DNA of 64,000 nt from Granulosicoccus antarcticus IMCC3135 (lineage in GTDB: Bacteria; Pseudomonadota; Gammaproteobacteria; Granulosicoccales; Granulosicoccaceae): positions 3,530,501 to 3,594,500 of the forward strand of contig NZ_CP018632.1 of NCBI RefSeq assembly GCF_002215215.1. The letters run 5' to 3'. Shown here one piece after another: positions 16,385 through 24,779 of the stretch. Each line of letters begins with the position of its first letter. The stretch's first letter is position 1. Under the pieces are notes generated by a model that did no database searches, was not told the origin of the DNA, and was given only the letters and a program-made list of their open reading frames with translations. The position numbers were made by a program, and so were the translations under genes.

Positions 16385-17767
16385 TTAATGTGCACCCGTT
16401 AATTTTTCAAGTAGCATTGCGGTGCGTGATGGGCGTTTGGTAAATCTCTCTTCGGCATCGCTGAGCGAAGCGGCAGCGAGCCCTCCATTTATACCAATCC
16501 AGCGCAGTGGCTCTCGCTCCCAATCTGGAGAGCGGTGATTGACAATGGGTAATTCATTGACCTCATCGTGCTGTTCGAGGATCAAATTGCGAAGGATACG
16601 ACCCGCCAGATTGCTTGTAGCAACACCGTCCCCTACATAGTTTCCAGCCCAGGCTATGCGATTCTTTGGATCCATACTGACTGTCGGGCACCAGTCGCGG
16701 GACACGCCTAAAGCGCCGCCCCAACGATGCGTAATTCGAGCATCGGCCAGGTCAGGAAAGAATTCGATCAGCGTGTCATGGATTTTTCCATGGATCTTGC
16801 CTGCCAGATCGACTTCATCGGATACCTTTGAACCCCAATGATAGGGGGCCCCTCTGCCACCAAATACCAGTCGCCCCTCAGCAGTGACTTGTCCGTATAC
16901 GCGAAGATGACGCATATCATTGAAGGCAATACGGTGTTCAAGATTCAATTTACGCAGTACGTCACTCGATAACGGTTCAGTTGCGAGCACCATTGAATAA
17001 AGTGGAACAACGAAGCGTGAATGTCCGGTCTGCTGTGAGGTAAATGCCTCGGTCGCACGAACAATGACATCCGTCCTGACCGAGCCATGATCAGTATTGA
17101 CAAGCCCTTTCGCCATGTCCCTGACATTGGAGTGTTCATGGATCGTGGCCCCCATCTGCTCAACGAGCCGCGCCAGGCCTCGTACAAGCTTTCCGGGATG
17201 GATCAAGGCACAGTGTTCCGTGTAGAGAGCACCCGTTATATCTTGAGCGCCGATCTTGGAAGACGCTTCAGCGCTATCAAGTACCTGCCATTGATCTGGC
17301 AGTCCGAAGCGCGTTGAAGCTTCAACGGTAGCCCTGGCACGAGCCAGTTGCGGTGCACTGCGCGCAAGTGAAAGAAATCCCTGCTTTGCGTAATCAGCCT
17401 CGACACTTTCCAAAGCGAGTACGCGCCCGATTTCATCGACAGTGTCATTCATGGCAGCCTGTAGTTTGAGAGCGTCGGCATGTGAATACATTTGAGCAAC
17501 TCTGGATAAGGAAACCGGGAATATTGCTGAAGCCCAGCCGCCGTTCCTGCCGGAGGCACCGAAACCTACTTCTTCTTTCTCTAGCAACACCACTCGAAGC
17601 GATGGACAGCTTTTCAACAAGTAGTACGCAGTCCATAGGCCCGTGTATCCGGCACCGATGATGACAACGTCGGCCCTCACCGTATCCTCCAAACGCCTGC
17701 GCGTCTGGTCTGGCTCGAACCAGAGAGGCTTGTTGGGTAACTTGCTTAAATCGACTTCTGCTGACAT
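16385..17767 (-). CDS. FAD-dependent amine oxidase (DAO family, PuuB-like)
   Basis: A 460-residue flavoprotein of the D-amino-acid-oxidase family. The FAD-binding beta-alpha-beta is VVIIGAGYTGLWTAYYLL (about 34-51), then VVLLEKEEVGFGASGRNGGW, the second GASGRNGG contact. Near the C-terminus, RWGGALGVSRDWCPTV and WAGNYVGDGVATSNLAGR complete the cofactor site. The closest functional model is gamma-glutamylputrescine oxidase or a related amine oxidase, giving an aldehyde, ammonia and peroxide. It lies between an amino-acid permease and a cupin in one transcription unit, so its substrate is probably what the permease imports. Confidence 0.85.
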   Translation of the reverse strand: MSAEVDLSKLPNKPLWFEPDQTRRRLEDTVRADVVIIGAGYTGLWTAYYLLKSCPSLRVVLLEKEEVGFGASGRNGGWASAIFPVSLSRVAQMYSHADALKLQAAMNDTVDEIGRVLALESVEADYAKQGFLSLARSAPQLARARATVEASTRFGLPDQWQVLDSAEASSKIGAQDITGALYTEHCALIHPGKLVRGLARLVEQMGATIHEHSNVRDMAKGLVNTDHGSVRTDVIVRATEAFTSQQTGHSRFVVPLYSMVLATEPLSSDVLRKLNLEHRIAFNDMRHLRVYGQVTAEGRLVFGGRGAPYHWGSKVSDEVDLAGKIHGKIHDTLIEFFPDLADARITHRWGGALGVSRDWCPTVSMDPKNRIAWAGNYVGDGVATSNLAGRILRNLILEQHDEVNELPIVNHRSPDWEREPLRWIGINGGLAAASLSDAEERFTKRPSRTAMLLEKLTGAH

Positions 17768-17841
17768 ATCGGTGTATTCCGTCTGATTGCCCTGAATGTG
17801 AAATTATTTTCCATGCGATTCGGTGCTGCCGAGTGACAGGT

Positions 17842-19245
17842 TCACGATACGTTGCTTGCCGGTTGCGCTTCAATGTTCGTGACGCGTTGGCTTGCACGTA
17901 CGAATCTGCGGAGTACATATGAGGCACCTATCAGGGCAATCACTAACAGGCATTGCAGAAGACTGATCTGCATCGTGGGGTCAAAAGCCATACTTGTCAG
18001 TACGGCAATAATCGAGGCGACAACCAAGAGTGGAAGCCAAGGGTGACCCCACATTGCAAATTTCAAGGTGCCCTCACTGATCCATTTCTTTCGAAGCTTC
18101 AATTGCGACAGGCAGATCATCAGGTAAACAAACAGGAAGACTGTACCTGATGAGTTGATGAGAAACTGGAAAACGGTATCTGGCCAGAATGCGGCAATGA
18201 CTACACATCCGTAGCCTACGAGGGTAGAGGCGATAACAGCGCGGGCAGGAACCCCTTTGCTGTTTGCCTTGGCAATCCATTCGGGGGCTTCATCGTTTGA
18301 GCTCAACACGAAAAGCAGACGTGAGGATGTGTAAAGTCCCGCATTCAATACGGACAATACGGCAACTAGAATCACTATCGTCAGGATTGTACCGGCGCCT
18401 GGAATTCCGATTTTATCCATTGTGGTCACAAACGGCGATATACCCGGAATTATTTCTGTCCATGGCTGCGCGACTACAATCAGGAAGGTAGCCAGAACAA
18501 AGAACACCAGGATGCGAAGCATGACGGTATTGACCGCCTTGCGTATGTTGTTGGATGGGTCCTCAGATTCTGCTGCAGCAATGGTGGCTACTTCTACGCC
18601 AGTCATGGAGAAGATGACTACGACCACTCCAGTGAATAATGAGGTCACACCGAAAGGGAGGAAGCCGCCATGCTGAGTAAGATTACTGAGGCTCGCAGTT
18701 GATCCTGGCCATAGCTTCAAGACAAAAGCCCCCGTCACAGCAAGGAAGAGAATGATGGCGGTAATCTTGATGCCCGCAAACCAATATTCGGCTTCTCCAA
18801 AGGAATGAACAGACATCAGGTTCAGTAGCGTCATCGTCCCCATTAACCCAAGAGCGATGAGCCACACCGGAAAATCAGGCAGCCAGACGTTGATGATTTG
18901 CCCACCAACTACGGCTTCAAAGCCAACCACAATCACCCAGAAATACCAGTACAACCAGCCAGTCATATATCCAGCAGGGCGCCCAAATGCCATGGAAGCG
19001 TAGTCTACGAATGAGCCTTTGCTAGGGTGCGCAGAAGCCATCTCGCCGAGCATGCGCATCACCAATGCCACGATGAGACCTGTGATGGCATAGGTAATGA
19101 AAGCACCGGGTCCAGTGGTGGCAATAACGGCACTGGAACCTACGAATAAACCAGCACCTATCACTCCACCTAGAGCCAGCATGGTTATATGTCGTGTCTT
19201 GAGTCCACGCTTCAATCGTGGGTCATATTCCGTCTGAATAGGCAT
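17842..19245 (-). CDS. APC-family amino-acid permease (GabP/YhdG-like)
   Basis: A 467-residue, 12-helix transporter. I use ATG 19245 because AAGGAG stands 7 bases before it and MPIQTEYDPRLKRGLKTRHI is the typical amino-acid transporter start. The first helix holds ALGGVIGAGLFVGSSAVI, the substrate-binding unwound segment of APC proteins, followed by GPGAFITYAITGLIVALVM and the MLGEMASAHPSKGSFVDYA loop. The long C-terminal part has six further helices. It is the first gene of an operon with the amine oxidase (74-base gap) and cupin. GABA, proline or a gamma-glutamyl amine are candidates for the substrate. Confidence 0.88.
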   Translation of the reverse strand: MPIQTEYDPRLKRGLKTRHITMLALGGVIGAGLFVGSSAVIATTGPGAFITYAITGLIVALVMRMLGEMASAHPSKGSFVDYASMAFGRPAGYMTGWLYWYFWVIVVGFEAVVGGQIINVWLPDFPVWLIALGLMGTMTLLNLMSVHSFGEAEYWFAGIKITAIILFLAVTGAFVLKLWPGSTASLSNLTQHGGFLPFGVTSLFTGVVVVIFSMTGVEVATIAAAESEDPSNNIRKAVNTVMLRILVFFVLATFLIVVAQPWTEIIPGISPFVTTMDKIGIPGAGTILTIVILVAVLSVLNAGLYTSSRLLFVLSSNDEAPEWIAKANSKGVPARAVIASTLVGYGCVVIAAFWPDTVFQFLINSSGTVFLFVYLMICLSQLKLRKKWISEGTLKFAMWGHPWLPLLVVASIIAVLTSMAFDPTMQISLLQCLLVIALIGASYVLRRFVRASQRVTNIEAQPASNVS

Positions 19246-19841
19246 TGCCTGTCTCCTTTTCGTTTGTATGCAGCTTTGCTGTCGACGGAAGGCTACACGC
19301 ACCCATGCGGGCTTGAACATCATCAAATTCCAAGCTCAAGATGCGCCGATCATACAAATGTATGAAGAGCAATGATCATTCAATGAAGCAGGGTGGTGAA
19401 GTTAATTCAGCTTCATACCCGCTAGCCATCAACAGCTGCCAACCCAGGCAGCGTGTTCTGATGCCTTCTGATCAGGGGTTGCAGTTTGGCCGCGATGATT
19501 GCTTGCCTATCTGCTGGACATGCAAGCCGGGGGCTAGCTTGAGGACTACTCGATCAGGTGTCGGGTAGCCATTATCAGATAGCCATAAGGCCACAGGCAG
19601 GGCGCAGAGTGCTGGCGTTGCAAACTCGAAGGCGTGCCTGGATCTGACAGGTCAGGGAATGGACAGATATGAGAGTTCTGGGCGGCATTCCGCTGGGCGG
19701 CATTCCGCTGGGCGGCATTCCGTTGGGCGGCACCCCGCATGTGGTGTTTCAGCGGGGGCGGCCTTTCGTCCAATAGTCGCTACCGTCACCGCGTGACGCA
19801 GTTACGTGGTAGCAAGGTCATAATCTTCGACTGAGGGGATA
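19246..19841. other. 596-bp intergenic region with a pentapeptide-type tandem repeat
   Basis: It contains the start region of the permease operon and, at 19678-19737, four copies of a 15-bp unit. A 35-codon ORF (19669-19776, plus strand) would read MRV, then LGGIP three times and LGGTP once, with no Shine-Dalgarno that I trust. Nothing else here looks coding. Confidence 0.6.
19678..19737 (+). repeat. 15-bp direct repeat, 4 tandem copies
   Basis: The unit CTGGGCGGCATTCCG occurs three times exactly (19678, 19693, 19708), then once as TTGGGCGGCACCCCG (19723). Because 15 is a multiple of 3, copy-number change would keep any frame open. Confidence 0.95.
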
Positions 19842-20588
19842 TCAGGGAGCGAATTCGGAGCTCAGTATATTGGCTACCAGCTCCTTGCGCTGCTCCAGCG
19901 TGAAGACTGACTTCCAGGCTGGCATTTTGCGAAATCCGTTGGTGACACGATCAAAGACAAAATCAGGGGTGTAGGCGGAAGGTCGCAGCTTGGGCGCCTT
20001 GCCGGGGTAGGCTGAATTGCCATGACAGTGACGGCACTGAGTGGCCCAAAGCTCACCACCATTTTCTATGGCGGTGCTTGATGCAAGAAATTCGTCGGTG
20101 AATTCGGGCACAGGTTCCTCTTCCAGTGTCGAACTGATGACTGGCAAGGCTGTGCCAGCAGCAACTTCGGGGTCAACAGCTGCCAGCGAATCTGCTTCAT
20201 AGGCCGGCGAAAACTGAATGAGATAGGCCAGAACGTTCTTTATTTTCTTTTCTGTTCTGAGCCCTTCAAAGCCCATGATCGTGTCCGGTACGTAGCGTTG
20301 CGGTCCTGCGATGAACTGGAACAGGGTCTTCTCATTCCAGATCAGAGACTCATCGGCTCCCTTGGCCCGCATTGCATCCGAGTAGTTGGCGTCTTCGACG
20401 CTGCCGGCGGTTCGTCCGAATAGATGGTTGAGATTTGGGCCAACCGTATTGGGTGCATCCGCGCCTACTTGATGGCAAGCGGCGCATTGCTGAAAGATTT
20501 CCTCACCCTTGATCGGGTTACCGGCACTGGCCGCAAATAGCTCGAAACTCAGGCAGAGGAGTGCGGGAGCGAGTAGCAGGATTTTCAT
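19842..20588 (-). CDS. Periplasmic di-haem cytochrome c
   Basis: A 248-residue protein. I use ATG 20588, which gives a signal peptide (MKILLLAPALLCLSFELFAA); the frame extends 18 codons further without one. Two haem c sites are visible. CAACH at 35-39 lies in a class I cytochrome c domain with the axial Met105 in DTIMGFEG. CRCHG-type CRHCH at 185-189 has a probable Met ligand in RKMPAWKS. A Glu/Pro-rich linker (about 130-170) joins them. It lies downstream of the PQQ-type sugar dehydrogenase on the same strand and is the obvious electron acceptor for it, although a terminator-like hairpin separates the genes. Confidence 0.88.
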   Translation of the reverse strand: MKILLLAPALLCLSFELFAASAGNPIKGEEIFQQCAACHQVGADAPNTVGPNLNHLFGRTAGSVEDANYSDAMRAKGADESLIWNEKTLFQFIAGPQRYVPDTIMGFEGLRTEKKIKNVLAYLIQFSPAYEADSLAAVDPEVAAGTALPVISSTLEEEPVPEFTDEFLASSTAIENGGELWATQCRHCHGNSAYPGKAPKLRPSAYTPDFVFDRVTNGFRKMPAWKSVFTLEQRKELVANILSSEFAP

Positions 20589-20654
20589 GGCAGCAATATT
20601 CAAAGGAGCAGTGGAGGTGGCTGTCGCCAATAGGTGCGTCATGTGGCGTGATGC

Positions 20655-20682
20655 AGAAAAGCCACCTGCCTGAGCAGGTGGC
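20655..20682 (-). terminator. Intrinsic terminator of the sugar dehydrogenase gene
   Basis: On the minus strand GCCACCTGC-TCAG-GCAGGTGGC is a perfect 9-bp stem followed by TTTTC. A second hairpin, two TGCCGGCA copies 3 bases apart (20693-20711), lies just before it. Confidence 0.75.
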
Positions 20683-20726
20683 CTCTTCCGGATGCCGGCA
20701 GAATGCCGGCAGGTTTTGCAATCTAC

Positions 20727-22034
20727 CTATTCGGCAGGTACGACTTTGTAGATGGTATCCAGTGAACCGACCGGGCCGGTGGTAATGGATGTCAATGCAT
20801 AGACATCGCCCGCCGAGTCCTGCCCGAATGCCAGTACATAGGGGCGTTCGCCTTCCATGTTGACCACTTCGGTTTCACTCATTTCCCACTGGTCGTTATC
20901 ACCGGGTGATCCGACAAAAATCTGTCCTTTCATCTCGGCGAAGGACTTGCTCCAGTCACCGAAGATGTACTTGCCCTGCCAGGCTTCGTTCGAGCCACGG
21001 TATACATAGCCGCCAGTAACGGATATGCCCAGGCAGCCATCGGGTTGTGCTGTGCAGTTGTTGTATTCCATGACCGGATCAATCAGTCCTTCGGTCTCAC
21101 AGGCCGCCGGATGATCGTCTGGGCGGGCATAGTCGAAGCAATGGGCCGCCTCGCGAATGCGCCAGCCATAGTTTCCACCTTTTTCAATGATGTTGACTTC
21201 TTCGAAACTGTTTTGCTGCACATCGGCGCACATCAACTTGCCGTCACCCGTGTCAAACGAACAACGCCAGGGGTTTCTCAGGCCGTAGGCCCAGATTTCC
21301 GGACGCGCCTCTTCGTTGTCAAGGAAAGGGTTGTCGCCAGGAATACCGTAGTTGTTGCCGTTTTCCGACTTGTCCACATCGATGCGCAGAATCTTGCCAT
21401 TGAGTGAGGTCAGATCCTGGCCGTTGCCTTCGGTAACGTTGTGTCCGATACCCCAGTCATTGGCGTAACCGCCGTCACCAGTGGATATGTACAACATCTT
21501 GTCCGGGCCAAAACCGATCCAGTGGCCGTTATGGTTGAACTGCGGCCAGTCGATGGAGCTGATGATGCGCATGGAAGAGGGATTTGCAATATTCGGATCC
21601 GCTTCGGAGACCGTGTACTCGGCAACCGTGTTGGTGTGATCCCACCAGAACTGCTTGCCCAGGTCTGAGCCGAAATTTATATCGCCGCTGTAGGCAACAT
21701 AAAAACGACCGTTTTCCTGAAAGTCGGGGTGAAAGGCCAGGCCCAGCAAGCCGCGCTCATCGAAGTCCAGGAACTGCTGAACGATGAGGTTGCGTATATC
21801 CAGAAACGGTGTTGCCTGCAGTTCGCCATCAGCGCTTATGAGTCGAACCCGACCCCATTGCTCGAGAACAAATTTACGATCATCACCGTCTGGTTGAACC
21901 ATGGCAACGGGAGAGTTGAGGCCGGATACATAGGGTTCCAGTTTGATTTTGACCGGCTCCGCGCTGTGCGCCGCCGAGGCCAGTGCCAACCCGCAGCTCA
22001 TCAAAAGAGCGGATGCAATTCTCTTTCCTGACAT
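20727..22034 (-). CDS. PQQ-dependent sugar dehydrogenase (soluble glucose/sorbosone dehydrogenase family)
   Basis: A 435-residue periplasmic beta-propeller enzyme with a signal peptide (about 1-24, ending AHSAEPV). Family features: SGLNSPVAMVQPDGDDRKFV, the loop DERGLLGLAFHPDFQENGRF, FNHNGHWIGFGPDKMLYIST with the catalytic-type His, GDGGYANDW, YGLRNPWRCSFD and YGWRIREAAHCFDY. These enzymes oxidise aldoses at C1 with PQQ and pass electrons to a cytochrome c or quinone. No PQQ synthesis genes are in the window. The di-haem cytochrome c is next on the same strand. Cysteine pairs (HCFD..AACE; CTAQPDGC) suggest disulfides. Confidence 0.88.
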   Translation of the reverse strand: MSGKRIASALLMSCGLALASAAHSAEPVKIKLEPYVSGLNSPVAMVQPDGDDRKFVLEQWGRVRLISADGELQATPFLDIRNLIVQQFLDFDERGLLGLAFHPDFQENGRFYVAYSGDINFGSDLGKQFWWDHTNTVAEYTVSEADPNIANPSSMRIISSIDWPQFNHNGHWIGFGPDKMLYISTGDGGYANDWGIGHNVTEGNGQDLTSLNGKILRIDVDKSENGNNYGIPGDNPFLDNEEARPEIWAYGLRNPWRCSFDTGDGKLMCADVQQNSFEEVNIIEKGGNYGWRIREAAHCFDYARPDDHPAACETEGLIDPVMEYNNCTAQPDGCLGISVTGGYVYRGSNEAWQGKYIFGDWSKSFAEMKGQIFVGSPGDNDQWEMSETEVVNMEGERPYVLAFGQDSAGDVYALTSITTGPVGSLDTIYKVVPAE

Positions 22035-22652
22035 TCTTCTATTTCTCCTTGAACTTCAAGTTGACAGACTCCATCACTGCATCAGAGCAGGCTGATGTGG
22101 GTGAGGGGGCTTCGCAGAACACGGTCAAGCTATTTTCACTGGACGGACAAATGGGTTGTTGTTTTTCGCAATCAGGAATTTACATTCCTTCACGTCATTT
22201 CACTTGTGCCATTTCAGAGTGTCTGAAAACTAACATAATGTCGACAGGCAGGGCTAGGGATATATTTCGTGTAGGTGTTAGCGCTCTGATTCAATGTGGG
22301 TCAAATTTGTCCGGACGATAGGACGAACCGTTGTAGCCATGCAGGCTCGCAGTCATTGAACAAGGACGATGCTGTCTTTTGCCTCTTTATGGTCATGGGT
22401 CAAAAGTAGAACATCATCTGAACGGGGCTCGTGCGACAGGAATGAAGCGCCATGCTTTGGCACTTTGCCGACGCTTCGGCAGACCGATCGGTTCAGAATT
22501 CGCCCGTTCACGATTGATCGGGCTTTGCTGTAATACAAGGGTGGTTAGATGTAAAGCACACATTGAAGCACATAAAACTATTTTGGCTGTTAGGTTCGCG
22601 TGATCTTAATCATTCCCATGATAGTTACGCATGACATCACAGATCTTTGGAT
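22035..22652. other. 618-bp region without a supported gene
   Basis: Short frames exist on both strands but none shows domain-like sequence, a good ribosome site or codon use like the neighbours. The sequence is more AT-rich than the flanking genes. It borders a VOC gene fragment, so it may be decayed DNA. Confidence 0.5.
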
Positions 22653-22802
22653 TTACTCTGCGATACGCACATAAAGCTCAATTTGATTTCCATCAGGGTC
22701 GTTGAAATACAATGACTGAACTTCCCGGTGCGCATAGGGTTTAACGTCAATACCCGACGACTCTATCTTGCTATTGATTCTTAGCTTTGAATTATGTATG
22801 AG
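22653..22802 (-). pseudogene. C-terminal fragment of a VOC (glyoxalase/bleomycin-resistance) protein
   Basis: On the minus strand a 49-codon open stretch ends at TAA 22653-22655. It reads SGIDVKPYAHREVQSLYFND followed by PDGNQIELYVRIAE. This is the last beta-alpha-beta-beta-beta unit of a VOC protein, with the metal-ligand Glu in IELY. It is closed upstream by TAG and has no start codon, and the N-terminal module is absent. The intact VOC-type gene just upstream (22837-23472) is of a different subfamily, so this is not simply its duplicate. Confidence 0.75.
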
Positions 22803-22836
22803 CTATCGACTTTTGGCCCATAGTTGATCCTTAACA

Positions 22837-23472
22837 CTAATCAATAACCACAACCCCCTTCGGACTCTGCAATTCAAACGCCAAACCAATATCACCTTCC
22901 ACGGCTTGCGCCAGGTGCGATATCTGTAGCGTCTCGAGCATCTTGTTGATCTTCTGAAAATCTGGGTGGCTAAGCCGGATGCCTTGCAGCTGAACGCCCA
23001 GATCAGCTTGTGCTGTGCTTGGATGAGGGCCTGGTGACCATTCAATGAAGGCGGGTAGCAGTCCGTGCTCGGGTAAATGACCATCGGCAGGTACTGTCAG
23101 TCGCCAGGAGCGTTCGCCGCGTGTGAAGGTGATGATTTCGCCTAGATCCACCGGTGACGAGGCTACAACCTCGTCCAGATTATCGGTGTTGACCACCCAA
23201 CATAATGCTCGAGGACGTTCAGCCAGGCGCTGTGTGGTGCTGGGATCATCCAGCGAAAACCAGCGTGGCCGCGCAGGGGTTGGAGCAGCAGGGTCAATGG
23301 CAATCAGTTCGAAGAAGCTTTCTTTGCCTGACTGCATGACGCAGTTGTGGGTACTCATAAGGTCGTGCTTGCCGCCCGGGCTGAGTGTGACACCCAATGC
23401 CTCGGCCATGGCTGGCATGCCGTTTTCCAGTAGATCGGTACCCACGGCGAAATGATCAATCTTGTTCAACAT
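22837..23472 (-). CDS. Glyoxalase-like (VOC superfamily, Glyoxalase_3) domain protein
   Basis: A 211-residue protein. The N-terminal module MLNKIDHFAVGTDLLENGMPAMAEALGV has the first ligand-type His of VOC folds, followed by GGKHDLMSTHNCVMQSG and FFELIAIDP with the Glu position. The later half (LPEHGLLPAFIEWSPGPHPS; GIRLSHPDF) is the second module. This subfamily is distributed as stand-alone proteins of unknown substrate. It is 22 bases downstream of the C-S lyase-like gene on the same strand, so the two should be one transcript and possibly one pathway. Confidence 0.82.
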   Translation of the reverse strand: MLNKIDHFAVGTDLLENGMPAMAEALGVTLSPGGKHDLMSTHNCVMQSGKESFFELIAIDPAAPTPARPRWFSLDDPSTTQRLAERPRALCWVVNTDNLDEVVASSPVDLGEIITFTRGERSWRLTVPADGHLPEHGLLPAFIEWSPGPHPSTAQADLGVQLQGIRLSHPDFQKINKMLETLQISHLAQAVEGDIGLAFELQSPKGVVVID

Positions 23473-23494
23473 GTGTTTGCTCCTGTTGGCTTGT

Positions 23495-24679
23495 TCAGTT
23501 GCTACTGTTCAAAAGGGGTAGAGCTTCGAGCAGATCAGCTTTCAAGCTGTCTGTATCTTCAAAGCCGATATTGAAACGGACCAGTTTGCCGGGCTCATCC
23601 CAGCTTTTTGCCGTTCGTACGGGTGTCACCGGCAGGACCAGACTTTCATATCCACCCCAGCTGACACCAATACCAAAATGCTCGAGTGCGTTAACAAATT
23701 CGCGCAGTTGTTCATTATCGCAGGGATGGAAAATGACGCCAAACAGTCCGGCAGAACCCGTACAGTCCCGCTTCCAGAATTCATGGCCAGGGCAATCTGG
23801 CAGGGCCGGGTGCAGCAATCGTTTCACTTGCGGCTGTTCTGCCAACCACTGTGCCATTTCAAGTCCGGAGGCTTGCGCTGCCTGTATACGCATTTTCAAG
23901 GTACGCAGACCCCGCAACGCCAGATAGACCTCCTGAGCCCCGGTCTTGTCACCGATGGCCATGACGTAGCGTCGCAGCCGCTCGTGCATGTTGGCATCGC
24001 CTGAAGCGATAACACCCATCATGCAGTCAGAGTGGCCACTGATGTATTTTGAAGCCGAATAGACCAGCACATCAACACCCAGATCCAGCGGTTGGCAAAA
24101 CACCGGTGTCGCCCAGGTGCCATCCAGCACGCTCCACACACCTGCATGGCGGGCGACTTCTGTGATGCCAGTGATATCCGGGAATTCGAAAGTGCCGGAT
24201 CCTGGTGCCTCGAACATGATGAGTATTGTCTCAGGGCGAAACAGGCTCTCGATCGCGGTACCGATCATCGGATCGAAGTATTCGACGGTCACGTTCATTC
24301 TGCTCAGGACCGTGTCGCAGAAGGCGCGCGTATTGCCATAGACATGATCGGCAACCAGTACGTGATCGCCGGGTTTGAGTAGTGCCAATAAGGTGAGACT
24401 GATGGCCGCGACACCCGATGAGGTCAGCGTGACACCGGCAGCATGTTCAAGGGTGGCAAGCATTAGCTCAAGCTCGAAGCTTGCCGTGTTTCCATAGCGG
24501 CCATAATACTGAACGCCTGTCTGGTAGCGATGATCACGAGCCTGTTCAAAGGCCTCGATCGAGTCAAACACGACGGTTGAACCCAGTTCGATAGGCAAGT
24601 TGACTTGCCGGGTTTGCAAGGGCTGAGGCCGACCGGCCTGCACCAGTGTGTTATCAATGGATGTAGTGTGTTTTGACAC
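23495..24679 (-). CDS. PLP-dependent C-S lyase (cystathionine beta-lyase family)
   Basis: A 394-residue Cys/Met-metabolism enzyme of fold type I. Features: the substrate/phosphate tyrosines in YYGRYGN (58-64), TLTSSGVAAISLTLLALL with the PLP-phosphate Ser/Gly, the PLP-ring aspartate in VLDGTWATP (near 186), and the Schiff-base Lys211 in YSASKYISGHSD. Members cleave the C-beta-S bond of cystathionine or related S-conjugates to give pyruvate, ammonia and a thiol. It is divergent from the molybdenum S/N-oxide reductase, and the shared 100-base region holds the palindrome described at 24740-24761. This suggests catabolism of a specific sulfur amino acid or conjugate instead of methionine synthesis, but that is inference. 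Confidence 0.85.
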   Translation of the reverse strand: MSKHTTSIDNTLVQAGRPQPLQTRQVNLPIELGSTVVFDSIEAFEQARDHRYQTGVQYYGRYGNTASFELELMLATLEHAAGVTLTSSGVAAISLTLLALLKPGDHVLVADHVYGNTRAFCDTVLSRMNVTVEYFDPMIGTAIESLFRPETILIMFEAPGSGTFEFPDITGITEVARHAGVWSVLDGTWATPVFCQPLDLGVDVLVYSASKYISGHSDCMMGVIASGDANMHERLRRYVMAIGDKTGAQEVYLALRGLRTLKMRIQAAQASGLEMAQWLAEQPQVKRLLHPALPDCPGHEFWKRDCTGSAGLFGVIFHPCDNEQLREFVNALEHFGIGVSWGGYESLVLPVTPVRTAKSWDEPGKLVRFNIGFEDTDSLKADLLEALPLLNSSN

Positions 24680-24739
24680 GATTAATAGTGATCGTCTGGA
24701 GACAACTTCAGAGTGACATTGATTATACTATGTGTCAAT

Positions 24740-24761
24740 ATATGAAATGCACGTTCCATAT
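24740..24761 (+). promoter_or_regulatory. 22-bp palindromic operator (site 1), likely IclR-type
   Basis: ATATGAAA-N6-TTCCATAT, preceded by GTGTCAAT and by a TATACT -10-like hexamer at 24724-24729. The same pattern, ATATRRAA-N6-TTYYATAT with GTGTCAAYATAT at the same distance, occurs in reverse orientation at 28387-28408. The palindrome ends 18 bases before ATG 24780. Confidence 0.65.
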
Positions 24762-24779
24762 AGCGATACGGTGACAGTC

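Noticed and set aside
19678-19737. Tandem repeat considered as a CRISPR-like array
   Set aside because: Units are directly adjacent with no spacers; it is a simple 15-bp tandem repeat.
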